12,688 nt of DNA from NCBI GenBank assembly GCA_947177885.1, contig CAMWWF010000048.1, positions 1 to 12,688 of the forward strand, read 5' to 3'. Source of the DNA: an uncultured Lachnospiraceae bacterium. Lineage in GTDB: Bacteria > Bacillota_A > Clostridia > Lachnospirales > Lachnospiraceae. A program made the translations under genes and the position numbers. Position 1 is the first letter of the stretch. Each line of letters starts with the position of its first letter. The notes below the pieces were generated by a model that saw nothing but the letters and a program-made list of their open reading frames with translations, was not told where the DNA came from and did not search any database. Below are positions 1-6,618 of this stretch, one piece after another.

Positions 1-49
1 GCACGTACGGTTTTGTGTAGGGGTATGGGGAGTAATCCCCATATCTACT
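1..49 (+). mobile_element. 3' end of a group II intron (domain V tail and domain VI), partial
   Basis: Bases 1-12 (GCACGTACGGTT) match the 3' strand of group II intron domain V as I know it from bacterial introns. A short TTGTG-type linker follows. Next comes a hairpin fitting domain VI: TATGGGG (24-30) pairs with CCCCATA (37-43) around an AGTAAT loop, and an outer GTAG (17-20) pairs with CTAC (45-48). Unpaired or bulged A residues at 41-43 lie at about the usual distance of the branch-point A from the 3' splice site. The intron would end at about 48-49, just before the AT-rich leader of the next gene. The intron body, the 5' half of domain V and any reverse-transcriptase gene would lie to the left, outside the window. 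This is a motif recognition on a short piece, so the exact end is uncertain by a base or two. Confidence 0.68.
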
Positions 50-114
50 AGAGTGAATTCTCTTTCGATCAAGTTTTGAAAAAAGTATTAAAAAAATAGA
101 TTACCTCTATCAAT

Positions 115-143
115 TTGCAAAAATTTCGGTTATAATATATAAA
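115..143 (+). promoter_or_regulatory. sigma-A type promoter of the mreB/mbl-flagellar rod operon
   Basis: TTGCAA (115-120) and TATAAA (138-143) are separated by exactly 17 bp, and A/T tracts at about 78-98 could serve as an UP element. An overlapping perfect TATAAT (131-136) has a poor -35 (TATCAA, 108-113) at 17 bp and may be an alternative. The start site would leave a leader of about 75 nt before the ATG at 228. It is the only good promoter seen before the mreB/mbl-flgF-flgG-flgJ run. Confidence 0.6.
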
Positions 144-227
144 GTATGACTACGTTTACAGACCGAAAAAGCATCGGATGATATAAGACGACGATAATTT
201 TGAGACGATTGAAAGGGGTATATAAAC

Positions 228-1220
228 ATGCAGTGTACGGATATCGGTATCGATTTGGGTACAGCCAGCATTTTGGTATACATCAGAGGTAAAGGCGTTG
301 TGTTGAAGGAACCCTCTGTTGTGGCTTTTGACAGAGATACAAATAAGATCAAGGCGATCGGCGAGGACGCCAGGTTGATGTTGGGAAGAACTCCCGGCAA
401 CATCGTGGCAGTCCGCCCTCTGAGGCAGGGTGTGATCTCCGATTACACCGTCACAGAGAAGATGATGAAGTACTTTATTCAGAAGGCATTGGGCAAGAGA
501 ACGTTCCGGAAGCCCCGCATAGCGGTATGTGTTCCCAGCGGTGTCACGGAGGTTGAGAAGAAAGCGGTGGAGGACGCAACCTATCAGGCGGGTGCAAGAG
601 AGGTGGCCATCATCGAGGAGCCCATTGCGGCTGCCATCGGCGCAGGGATCGACATTTCCAAGCCCTGTGGGAATATGATCGTTGATATCGGAGGCGGAAC
701 TTCTGATATTGCAGTGATCTCCCTGGGAGGCACGGTTGTCAGCGCTTCCATCAAGATAGCGGGAGATGACTTTGACGAGGCGATCGTCCGCTATATGCGT
801 AAAAAGCACAATTTACTGATCGGTGAGAGAACAGCAGAGGATCTGAAGATCAAGATCGGTTCGGCATACAAACGTCCCGAAGTGGATTATATGGATGTGA
901 GAGGGCGTAATCTGGTAACGGGTCTGCCTAAGACGGTGAAGGTTTCCTCCGAGGAGACGGAAGAGGCGCTCCGTGAGACTACCTCGCAGATCGTTGAGAC
1001 CATCCACAGCGTTTTGGAGAAGACTCCGCCCGAACTGGCGGCGGATATTGCGGACAGGGGCATTGTTCTGACCGGAGGCGGAAGCCTTTTAAGGGGATTG
1101 GAGGATCTGATCTCCGCCAAGACGGGGATCAATACGATGACAGCCGAGGATCCCATGACGGCTGTTGCAGTGGGAACAGGAAGATATGTGGAGTTTTTGT
1201 CCGGTTATCGGGAGGAATGA
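228..1220 (+). CDS. mreB: Rod shape-determining actin-like protein MreB/Mbl
   Basis: This 330-residue protein is a bacterial actin of the MreB/Mbl family. It polymerises on the inner membrane face and guides the elongation peptidoglycan machinery. The ATPase fold is complete: phosphate-1 loop GIDLGTAS at residues 7-14, phosphate-2 loop VDIGGGTSD starting at 152, and the adenosine motif GIVLTGGGS starting at 278. RTAEDLKIKIGSA and EKTPPELAADI are family hallmarks. Length is normal (B. subtilis MreB and Mbl are about 333-337). The start at ATG 228 has AAAGGGG at 212-218. The following flgF and flgG genes recall B. subtilis mbl-flhO-flhP, so by synteny this is more likely the Mbl-type paralogue. 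The residues themselves mix MreB-like and Mbl-like features, so the paralogue is not settled. No mreC or mreD is adjacent. Confidence 0.95.
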   Translation: MQCTDIGIDLGTASILVYIRGKGVVLKEPSVVAFDRDTNKIKAIGEDARLMLGRTPGNIVAVRPLRQGVISDYTVTEKMMKYFIQKALGKRTFRKPRIAVCVPSGVTEVEKKAVEDATYQAGAREVAIIEEPIAAAIGAGIDISKPCGNMIVDIGGGTSDIAVISLGGTVVSASIKIAGDDFDEAIVRYMRKKHNLLIGERTAEDLKIKIGSAYKRPEVDYMDVRGRNLVTGLPKTVKVSSEETEEALRETTSQIVETIHSVLEKTPPELAADIADRGIVLTGGGSLLRGLEDLISAKTGINTMTAEDPMTAVAVGTGRYVEFLSGYREE

Positions 1221-1222
1221 GC

Positions 1223-1286
1223 CCCGGATTTTAGAAAACCGGGTTATGAAAAATTATAGTCAGGGGAGTCCGGAGCAAGTTCCGGA
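1223..1286 (+). other. Two small hairpins in the mreB-flgF spacer
   Basis: The 87-nt spacer contains CCCGG (1223-1227) pairing with CCGGG (1239-1243), with further TTT/AAA pairing inside. It also contains two copies of the self-complementary TCCGGA (1269-1274 and 1281-1286), which can form a 6-bp stem around GCAAGT. Neither is followed by a T-tract, so they are not standard terminators. They may protect or tune the upstream message, or be chance. The flgF Shine-Dalgarno (GAAAGGAG, 1292-1299) lies just after them. Confidence 0.35.
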
Positions 1287-1307
1287 ATACAGAAAGGAGA
1301 AGTTTCC

Positions 1308-2090
1308 ATGCTGAAGGGGTTATATACTGCATATACGGGAATGATCAATGAACAACACAGAATGGATACCATGACAAACAATCTGGCGAACGTTACCACA
1401 GTCGGTTTTAAGAAAGAAGGCGCTACCAGTCAGGCGTTTGACGATATCCTTACCGTTAAGATCAAGGATGCATCCATGGGAAGTACCCGTATTGCGCAGC
1501 CGCTGGGTTATAATAACCCCGGTGTTAAGATTGGGGAGAATTACACGGACTATACACAGGGATCTTTTCGTATCACGGATAATACTTACGATCTTGCTTT
1601 GGCCGGTGACGGATTTTTCGCGATCGAATATCTTAATAAGTCAGGTGAAAGATCCACCCTGTATACAAGAGACGGTCAGTTTACTCTCAACAGAGAGGGA
1701 TATCTTGTGACAGAGGACGGCGATTATGTGTTGGATACTCAGAACCGCCGTATCCGGCTGAATACATTACTTGATTCCAGGATTACGAATGACGGTACGA
1801 TCTATCAGAATGAGGTCGCTGTGGCGAGGATTCAGGTGACGGATTTCGACGATTATGAATATTTGGAAAAGTATGGAGAGAATTGTTACCGCCTGCTGGA
1901 GGGAGGCAGACCCACGAATGCCAATGCTCAGGTCAAGTCAGGTTATCTGGAGATGGCCAATGTGAATGTGGTATCAGAGATGGTCAATATGATTGCGATC
2001 ACCCGTCAGTATGAGAGCAATCAGAAGATCGTTCAGGCGTATGATGAAACTTTGGAAACGGCAGTGACCCAGGTGGGCAGACTGCAGTAA
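1308..2090 (+). CDS. flgF: Flagellar basal-body rod protein FlgF (FlhO-like)
   Basis: This 260-residue protein belongs to the axial rod/hook family. It would form part of the proximal rod that passes drive torque from the motor to the hook, and is exported by the flagellar type III system without a cleaved signal. The N-terminal rod domain starts LYTAYTGM and carries the signature NNLANVTTVGFK at residues 24-35. The middle domain includes GDGFFAIE. The C-terminal signature region MVNMIAITRQYESNQKIV falls within residues 222-260. Length fits FlgF/FlhO (about 250-270). Order after an MreB/Mbl gene and before flgG matches B. subtilis mbl-flhO-flhP. FlgF and FlgG are close relatives; the assignment rests on order and on the following gene being the better FlgG match. 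A good Shine-Dalgarno (GAAAGGAG, 1292-1299) supports the start. Confidence 0.88.
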   Translation: MLKGLYTAYTGMINEQHRMDTMTNNLANVTTVGFKKEGATSQAFDDILTVKIKDASMGSTRIAQPLGYNNPGVKIGENYTDYTQGSFRITDNTYDLALAGDGFFAIEYLNKSGERSTLYTRDGQFTLNREGYLVTEDGDYVLDTQNRRIRLNTLLDSRITNDGTIYQNEVAVARIQVTDFDDYEYLEKYGENCYRLLEGGRPTNANAQVKSGYLEMANVNVVSEMVNMIAITRQYESNQKIVQAYDETLETAVTQVGRLQ

Positions 2091-2262
2091 TTTCGTCGGG
2101 AAAGCGGCAGGCCTGACAATATAGACTCACGACGTGAAACATTAGTCAAATGAAATTCACAGCCGGTGAGCGCTTCTGCAATACAGAACAGAAAACGGCA
2201 GATGAACGCGCTCATGGGTATGATAACTATAAGGGGCAGGAAAATAAGAAGGGAGATACATA
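2091..2262 (+). other. 172-nt flgF-flgG spacer with inverted repeats
   Basis: This is the longest spacer inside the rod operon, and I see no convincing gene in it. It holds CAGGCCTG (2108-2115), the odd palindrome TCACG-A-CGTGA (2127-2137), and a nested structure. In the latter TGAGCGC (2167-2173) pairs with GCGCTCA (2208-2214) and encloses TTCTG (2174-2178) pairing with CAGAA (2184-2188). GCCG (2162-2165) could also reach CGGC (2196-2199) as a pseudoknot. Arms of 5-7 bp are expected by chance in this length, so a functional leader is only a possibility. The flgG Shine-Dalgarno is AAGGGAG (2249-2255). Confidence 0.3.
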
Positions 2263-3078
2263 ATGGTACGCAGTTTATGGACAGCAGCAACAGGTATGAT
2301 CGGACAGCAGACAAATATAGACACGATTGCCAACAATCTGGCAAATGTCAATACACAGGGATACAAGACTCAGGTAAATGAGTTTAAGACTCTTCTGTAC
2401 CAGACACTGCAGGTAGAGACCACTTCGGCCAACGGAGATCCGAAGCCTACCAGCGCACAGGTTGGCTTGGGTGTTCGCAACTCGGCGATCACATCCATAT
2501 TCCGTGAGGGAAATCTGTATGCCGCAGAAAGCGATACGGCATTTGCAATCGATGGAAAGGGCTTCTTTGCGGTGAGAGGAGACGACGGCAATACTTATTA
2601 TACCAGAAACGGCGATATGAAGTTTGTTCTGGCAAGCAATGGCAGTATGCTGGCTGATTCCGACGGAAGACCCGTCCTGAGCACTACTGGGCAGCCGATC
2701 ATTCTGGGCAATCAATATGTTCTGAGCAGTATTACTGTAACAAAGGACGGACAGCTCTGCTATCCTGATGCAAATAAGAATCCTCAGCCTATCGGTGTGA
2801 CCATCGGGGTATTCCAGTTTAATAACCCTAACGGTCTTTCAAAGGAGGGAGACAGCCTTTATATGCAGACGGCAGCCAGCGGTCAGGCACTGAATGAAGC
2901 TACCACTCCGAATCTGCAGCGAAGCAATATCCTTCAGAAATATCTGGAAGGTTCCAATGTTCAGGTGGTGGATGAGATGGTGAACATGATCGTGGCGCAG
3001 CGTGCTTATGAGATGAATTCCAAGGCCATTATCGCATCCGATGAAATGTTGCAGCAGGCGAACAATCTGAGACGTTAA
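2263..3078 (+). CDS. flgG: Flagellar distal rod protein FlgG (FlhP-like)
   Basis: This 271-residue protein is the main distal-rod subunit of the flagellar axial structure. The N-terminal rod domain begins MVRSLWTAATGM and has the family signature NNLANVNTQGYK at residues 24-35, the same spacing as in the gene before it. The central domain contains IDGKGFFAVR and a TYYTRNGDM segment typical of FlgG. The C-terminal domain LEGSNVQVVDEMVNMIVAQRAYEMNSKAI spans the end of the protein (signature about 236-271) and gives the conserved coiled-coil assembly helix. Length matches FlgG/FlhP (260-270). It is exported without a signal peptide. It lies 172 nt after flgF and 15 nt before the rod-binding protein gene, and probably shares their transcript. 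The ATG at 2263 is preceded by AAGGGAG. Confidence 0.93.
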   Translation: MVRSLWTAATGMIGQQTNIDTIANNLANVNTQGYKTQVNEFKTLLYQTLQVETTSANGDPKPTSAQVGLGVRNSAITSIFREGNLYAAESDTAFAIDGKGFFAVRGDDGNTYYTRNGDMKFVLASNGSMLADSDGRPVLSTTGQPIILGNQYVLSSITVTKDGQLCYPDANKNPQPIGVTIGVFQFNNPNGLSKEGDSLYMQTAASGQALNEATTPNLQRSNILQKYLEGSNVQVVDEMVNMIVAQRAYEMNSKAIIASDEMLQQANNLRR

Positions 3079-3093
3079 TGAGGAGGGTGGTTT

Positions 3094-3483
3094 ATGGATT
3101 TCAGCGGCGTAACTTCCATGTATACTGACACGTATGCCAATGCGTCAAACCAGGCGGCGGACAGACTGCAGAATAAACTGGACGGGGCTGATTATGTGAA
3201 GGCTACAGATGATGAACTGATGGATGCCTGCAAGCAGTTTGAAGCATATTTTGTCGAGCAGATGTTTAAGGAGATGATGAAGACCATTCCGTCTGAGTCT
3301 GATGGTTCCGGCGGCATGGATTCCATGCTTGATTATTATAAAGATGTGATGGTTCAAAATATTGCAGCGGAAACTGCTGACCAGAACGGAGGTCTCGGGC
3401 TTGCCCAGATGCTGTATGAGCAGATGCGTCGTAATTACGGACTGGACAGTATCGAAGAGGAGACAATGGCGGAACAGCTGTAA
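3094..3483 (+). CDS. flgJ: FlgJ-like rod-binding protein, single-domain (no muramidase)
   Basis: This 129-residue protein matches the N-terminal rod-binding domain of FlgJ. The hallmark is DACKQFEAYFVEQMFKEMMKT (from residue 44), followed by a GGMDSMLDYYKDVMVQ helix and GLGLAQMLYEQM near residues 100-111. In enterobacterial FlgJ (about 310 residues) this domain caps the growing rod, while a C-terminal glucosaminidase domain cuts peptidoglycan. Here that enzyme domain is absent, as is common in Gram-positive and many other bacteria, so wall opening must come from another enzyme. The ATG at 3094 follows AGGAGG (3081-3086) at ideal spacing, and the gene lies 15 nt after flgG. It is the last gene before the terminator, closing a shape-plus-rod operon. 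Confidence 0.88.
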   Translation: MDFSGVTSMYTDTYANASNQAADRLQNKLDGADYVKATDDELMDACKQFEAYFVEQMFKEMMKTIPSESDGSGGMDSMLDYYKDVMVQNIAAETADQNGGLGLAQMLYEQMRRNYGLDSIEEETMAEQL

Positions 3484-3500
3484 AAGGTTGTGATTATTTG

Positions 3501-3517
3501 TGCCGACTGTGTCGGCA
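3501..3517 (+). other. Perfect 7-bp hairpin after flgJ
   Basis: TGCCGAC (3501-3507) pairs perfectly with GTCGGCA (3511-3517) around a 3-nt TGT loop, 18 nt after the flgJ stop and 23 nt before the terminator stem. It has no T-tract of its own. It may shield the mRNA 3' end together with the terminator. Confidence 0.45.
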
Positions 3518-3540
3518 TAGCGGGAAATGCATAGAGATTG

Positions 3541-3573
3541 GGCTGCCAATATCCGGCAGCCTTTCTTTACTTT
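3541..3573 (+). terminator. Rho-independent terminator of the mreB-flgF-flgG-flgJ operon
   Basis: GGCTGCC (3541-3547) pairs perfectly with GGCAGCC (3555-3561) around a 7-nt loop, and a T-rich tract (TTTCTTTACTTT, 3562-3573) follows at once. This is a canonical intrinsic terminator 60 nt after the flgJ stop codon, and it separates the rod operon from recD2. Confidence 0.9.
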
Positions 3574-3629
3574 AAGGAAAATTGTGTGGAAAAATGTGAG
3601 GTATTTTTTACAGGCGGGCTTTTGTTTAT

Positions 3630-5891
3630 ATGGAAACGATCAATGGATATGTAGAGCATATAATATTCCAAAACAGTGAAAACGGGTATACAGTCATGAA
3701 TCTGGTGACGGGAGAGGAAGAGATCACTTGTGTGGGAATGTGCCGGGGATTGACTCAGGGAGAAAACATTACGGCACAGGGCGATTATGCGGAGCATCCT
3801 GTCTATGGCAGGCAATTTAAAATGTCGGGCTTTCAGGTGGTGGCACCCAGGGACAGCCTCAGTATGGAGAGGTACCTTGCATCGGGGGCCATAAAAGGGG
3901 TGGGCGCGGCACTGGCGGCAAGGATCGTGAAAAAATTCGGTGACGATACCTTTCGCATCATTGAAGAAGAGCCGGAGCGCCTGGTTGAAGTGAAGGGTAT
4001 CAGCGAGCGCAAGGCCCGGGAGATTGCCGTACAGATGGAGGAGAAGAAGGATCTGCGGGAGGCCCTTGTCTATCTGCAGCAGTTCGGAATTTCCAACACC
4101 CTGGCTGTACGGATCTATGACACATATGGTATGGAACTCTACAGCGTGACGAAGGAAAATCCCTACCGTCTGGCGGAGGATGTGTCGGGCATCGGCTTTA
4201 AGATGGCGGATGAGCTGGCGGCGAAGATCGGTATCCACACGGATTCTGATTTTCGGATCCGGAGCGGTGTGCTCTATACGCTTCTGCAGGCGGTAGGAGA
4301 AGGGCACTGTTATCTTCCTGTGGATAAGCTTCTGGGGAGGGCACGCATATTGCTGGACGTGGCAGAGGAATATATTCGCCCACAGCTGGACAATATGATG
4401 ATGGATAAGAAGCTTGTCATCAAGGGGAACTGTGTGTTTGCGGCATCGTACTATTATGCGGAACTGAGCTGTGCCAGAATGTTGACGCAGCTTAATATTC
4501 CCATGGCGGAGGCGGAAAACCTGCCGTCTCAGGAAGCGGCGATCGAAAAGCAGCTTGAGCGTCTGGCAGGAGAATTGCATATGGAGCTGGATGAACTGCA
4601 GCTCCAGGCGGTGATGAAAAGTATTCAGAACGGTCTGTTTATTCTCTCCGGAGGACCGGGAACCGGCAAGACGACCACCATTAATATGATCATCCGCTAT
4701 TTTGAGTCGGCGGGCCTGGATATCTTTCTGGGTGCACCTACCGGGCGTGCGGCAAAGCGTATGACGGAGGCCACCGGCTTCGAAGCGCGGACCCTCCACC
4801 GTATGTTGGAGTTGAACAGCGCTCTGTCCAATGATGATACCAGGAAGGTTCGATTTGAAAGGAATGAGGAAAATCCGCTGGAAGCGGATGTGATCATTAT
4901 CGATGAGATGTCCATGGTGGATATCCAGTTGTTTCAGGCGCTGCTTCGGGCTGTCGCACCGGGAACCAGACTGATCATGGTGGGAGATGTGAACCAGCTG
5001 CCCAGTGTGGGGCCGGGACAGGTGCTGCGGGATCTGATCGGGAGCGGCGCTTTTCCGATGATGGAATTGAAGCGGATCTTTCGGCAGGCTGAAAAAAGCG
5101 ACATTGTTGTCAATGCTCATCGCATCAATGAGGGCAGGCAGATATCAATGGATAACAAATCCAAAGATTTTTTTGTGCTGGAGAGAAGTGATGTCAATGT
5201 TATATACAAACATATGGTTCAGCTGGTGCGTGATAAGCTGCCTGGATATGTGAAGGCATCCCCCTTTGACATTCAGGTATTGACCCCCATGCGGAAGGGC
5301 AGCCTGGGATGTGAAACGCTGAACGGGATCTTGCAGAAGTACCTGAACCCTCCTGATCCGAAGAAGAGAGAGCATGCCAGCGGCGAGACTGTCTATCGGG
5401 AAGGCGATAAGGTGATGCAGATCAAAAACAATTATCAGCTTGAGTGGGAGATCGTCAGCAGGTATAATATTCCCATTGACAGGGGAGTCGGCATTTTCAA
5501 CGGCGATATGGGCCGTATTTTGGAGATCGATGAAAATGCCTCCACATTGACGGTGGAATATGATGAGCAGAGGCGGGTGATCTATCCTTTTTCGCTGTTG
5601 GAGGAATTGGAGCTTTCTTATGCCATCACGATCCATAAATCTCAGGGGAGCGAATATCCGGCGGTGATCCTGCCTTTGCTGTCCGGTCCTAAAATGTTGT
5701 TTAACCGAAATCTGCTTTATACGGGAATCACCAGAGCCAGAAATTGCGTTACGATTCTGGGAAGCGGCAATACGGTGCGGGAAATGGTTGAAAATGTCAG
5801 TGATATCAGGCGTTATACCGCGCTGAAAGACAGAATCCGGGAAATGTCTCTTATGGGAATACAGGAGGGAACACGGGAATACGAAATATGA
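3630..5891 (+). CDS. recD2: RecD2-type ATP-dependent 5'-3' DNA helicase
   Basis: This 753-residue protein is a superfamily 1B helicase of the RecD2 (RecD/TraA, YrrC) group, found in bacteria usually lacking RecBC partners and tied to replication-fork and repair processes. An N-terminal OB-like region (about 1-75) is followed by helix-hairpin-helix elements (IKGVGAALAARIV near 88, VKGISERKAREI near 121, VSGIGFKMADELAAKI near 185). The helicase core has Walker A GGPGTGKT (341-348), Walker B DVIIIDE (420-426), GDVNQLPSVGPG (from 452), TIHKSQGSEYP (near 667-677) and YTGITRAR (from 697). Length is close to B. subtilis YrrC (about 800). The start is fixed by an in-frame stop at 3597-3599 and the only ATG after it. 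The ribosome site is weak (AGGCGGG, 3612-3618). It overlaps comF by ATGA. No clear promoter was found in 3574-3629. Confidence 0.94.
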   Translation: METINGYVEHIIFQNSENGYTVMNLVTGEEEITCVGMCRGLTQGENITAQGDYAEHPVYGRQFKMSGFQVVAPRDSLSMERYLASGAIKGVGAALAARIVKKFGDDTFRIIEEEPERLVEVKGISERKAREIAVQMEEKKDLREALVYLQQFGISNTLAVRIYDTYGMELYSVTKENPYRLAEDVSGIGFKMADELAAKIGIHTDSDFRIRSGVLYTLLQAVGEGHCYLPVDKLLGRARILLDVAEEYIRPQLDNMMMDKKLVIKGNCVFAASYYYAELSCARMLTQLNIPMAEAENLPSQEAAIEKQLERLAGELHMELDELQLQAVMKSIQNGLFILSGGPGTGKTTTINMIIRYFESAGLDIFLGAPTGRAAKRMTEATGFEARTLHRMLELNSALSNDDTRKVRFERNEENPLEADVIIIDEMSMVDIQLFQALLRAVAPGTRLIMVGDVNQLPSVGPGQVLRDLIGSGAFPMMELKRIFRQAEKSDIVVNAHRINEGRQISMDNKSKDFFVLERSDVNVIYKHMVQLVRDKLPGYVKASPFDIQVLTPMRKGSLGCETLNGILQKYLNPPDPKKREHASGETVYREGDKVMQIKNNYQLEWEIVSRYNIPIDRGVGIFNGDMGRILEIDENASTLTVEYDEQRRVIYPFSLLEELELSYAITIHKSQGSEYPAVILPLLSGPKMLFNRNLLYTGITRARNCVTILGSGNTVREMVENVSDIRRYTALKDRIREMSLMGIQEGTREYEI

Positions 5892-6601
5892 AGATAAAAC
5901 CGATCAAACATATCATCCAATTGCTTTTTCCGCTGAGATGTCCGGTCTGCGACCGGATCGTCCGCCCGGCAGGAGAGAAGATCTGTACGGAGTGTATGGG
6001 GAAATTAAAGCTTCTGACGCCGCCATGGTGTATGCGATGCGGGAAAAAGCTGGCGGAGGAAGGGGAATTCTGCATGGATTGCAGAAATAGAAGGCATGAA
6101 TTTGTGAGAGGAAGGGCACTCTATGAATATAGGAGCGCTGCAGCTTCCATCTACCGCTTTAAGTACGGGAAACGACAGGAGTATGCTGACTATTTCGGCG
6201 AGGAGATTGTCAGATATCTGGGAGATTTTATCCGGGAAGTGCATCCCGATGCGCTGATCCCCATACCGCTGCACAGAAAACGTCTGGAAAAGCGGGGTTA
6301 CAATCAGGCTGCGCTGCTGGCCCGGGCTGTGGGACGGTATTCCGGAGTGCCGGTAAACGAAAAATTGCTGGTCAGAGTAAAGAATACAGCCCCTTTAAAA
6401 CTACAAAATCCCTCCGAAAGACAAAATAATTTGAAAAAGGCTTTCAATATAGATGAAAATGATGTAAAATTAAATACAACTGTAATTATTGATGATATCT
6501 TTACTACCGGCAGTACCATTGACGAGGCAGCAAAAGCTTTGAAGGCTGCCGGTGTGCAAAAAATCTATTTTATCACATTGGCCTGTGGAGCAGGCCTTTA
6601 G
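5888..6601 (+). CDS. comF: ComF (ComFC) family phosphoribosyltransferase-like protein
   Basis: This 237-residue protein is a ComFC/GntX family member, needed for natural transformation in several bacteria where it supports uptake of single-stranded DNA. The N-terminus has two four-cysteine zinc ribbons: C18/C21/C33/C36 and C48/C51/C62/C65. The C-terminal type I phosphoribosyltransferase-like domain has IPIPLHRKRLEKRGYNQ and the PRPP-loop signature VIIDDIFTTGST at 199-210. Length is usual (about 230-240). Its ATG overlaps the recD2 stop (ATGA), implying translational coupling. In B. subtilis comFC follows the DNA-translocating helicase comFA; here a RecD2 helicase sits in that place. Bases 6421-6480 are very AT-rich (12 G/C in 60 by hand count), unlike the flanks. 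Competence in this organism is not shown by the window. Confidence 0.92.
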   Translation: MKIKPIKHIIQLLFPLRCPVCDRIVRPAGEKICTECMGKLKLLTPPWCMRCGKKLAEEGEFCMDCRNRRHEFVRGRALYEYRSAAASIYRFKYGKRQEYADYFGEEIVRYLGDFIREVHPDALIPIPLHRKRLEKRGYNQAALLARAVGRYSGVPVNEKLLVRVKNTAPLKLQNPSERQNNLKKAFNIDENDVKLNTTVIIDDIFTTGSTIDEAAKALKAAGVQKIYFITLACGAGL

Positions 6602-6618
6602 CGGAGAAGGAGGATGCT

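Noticed and set aside
156..809. Open frame of 217 codons on the - strand across mreB
   Set aside because: It is antisense to a well-conserved MreB/Mbl gene, has no family features, and includes the promoter/leader region of that gene.
2139..2170. Sigma-28 type flagellar promoter before flgG
   Set aside because: GCCGGTGA (2162-2169) resembles a sigma-28 -10, but the element at about 16 bp upstream is TTAG rather than TAAA, so the match is too weak to claim.
2091..2262. c-di-GMP riboswitch before flgG
   Set aside because: The conserved GEMM-type segments (GCAAACC and the GNRA receptor parts) are not present.
2166..2381. A 71-codon + strand frame in the flgF-flgG spacer
   Set aside because: It overlaps the start of flgG by about 120 nt in another frame, has no clear ribosome site and its sequence resembles no family I know.
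3567..5120. Open frame of 517 codons on the - strand across recD2
   Set aside because: It lies wholly antisense to a clear RecD2 helicase. Its translation is rich in His, Arg and Leu with no recognisable domain, as expected of a shadow frame in a gene with this codon use, and it would run through the operon terminator region.
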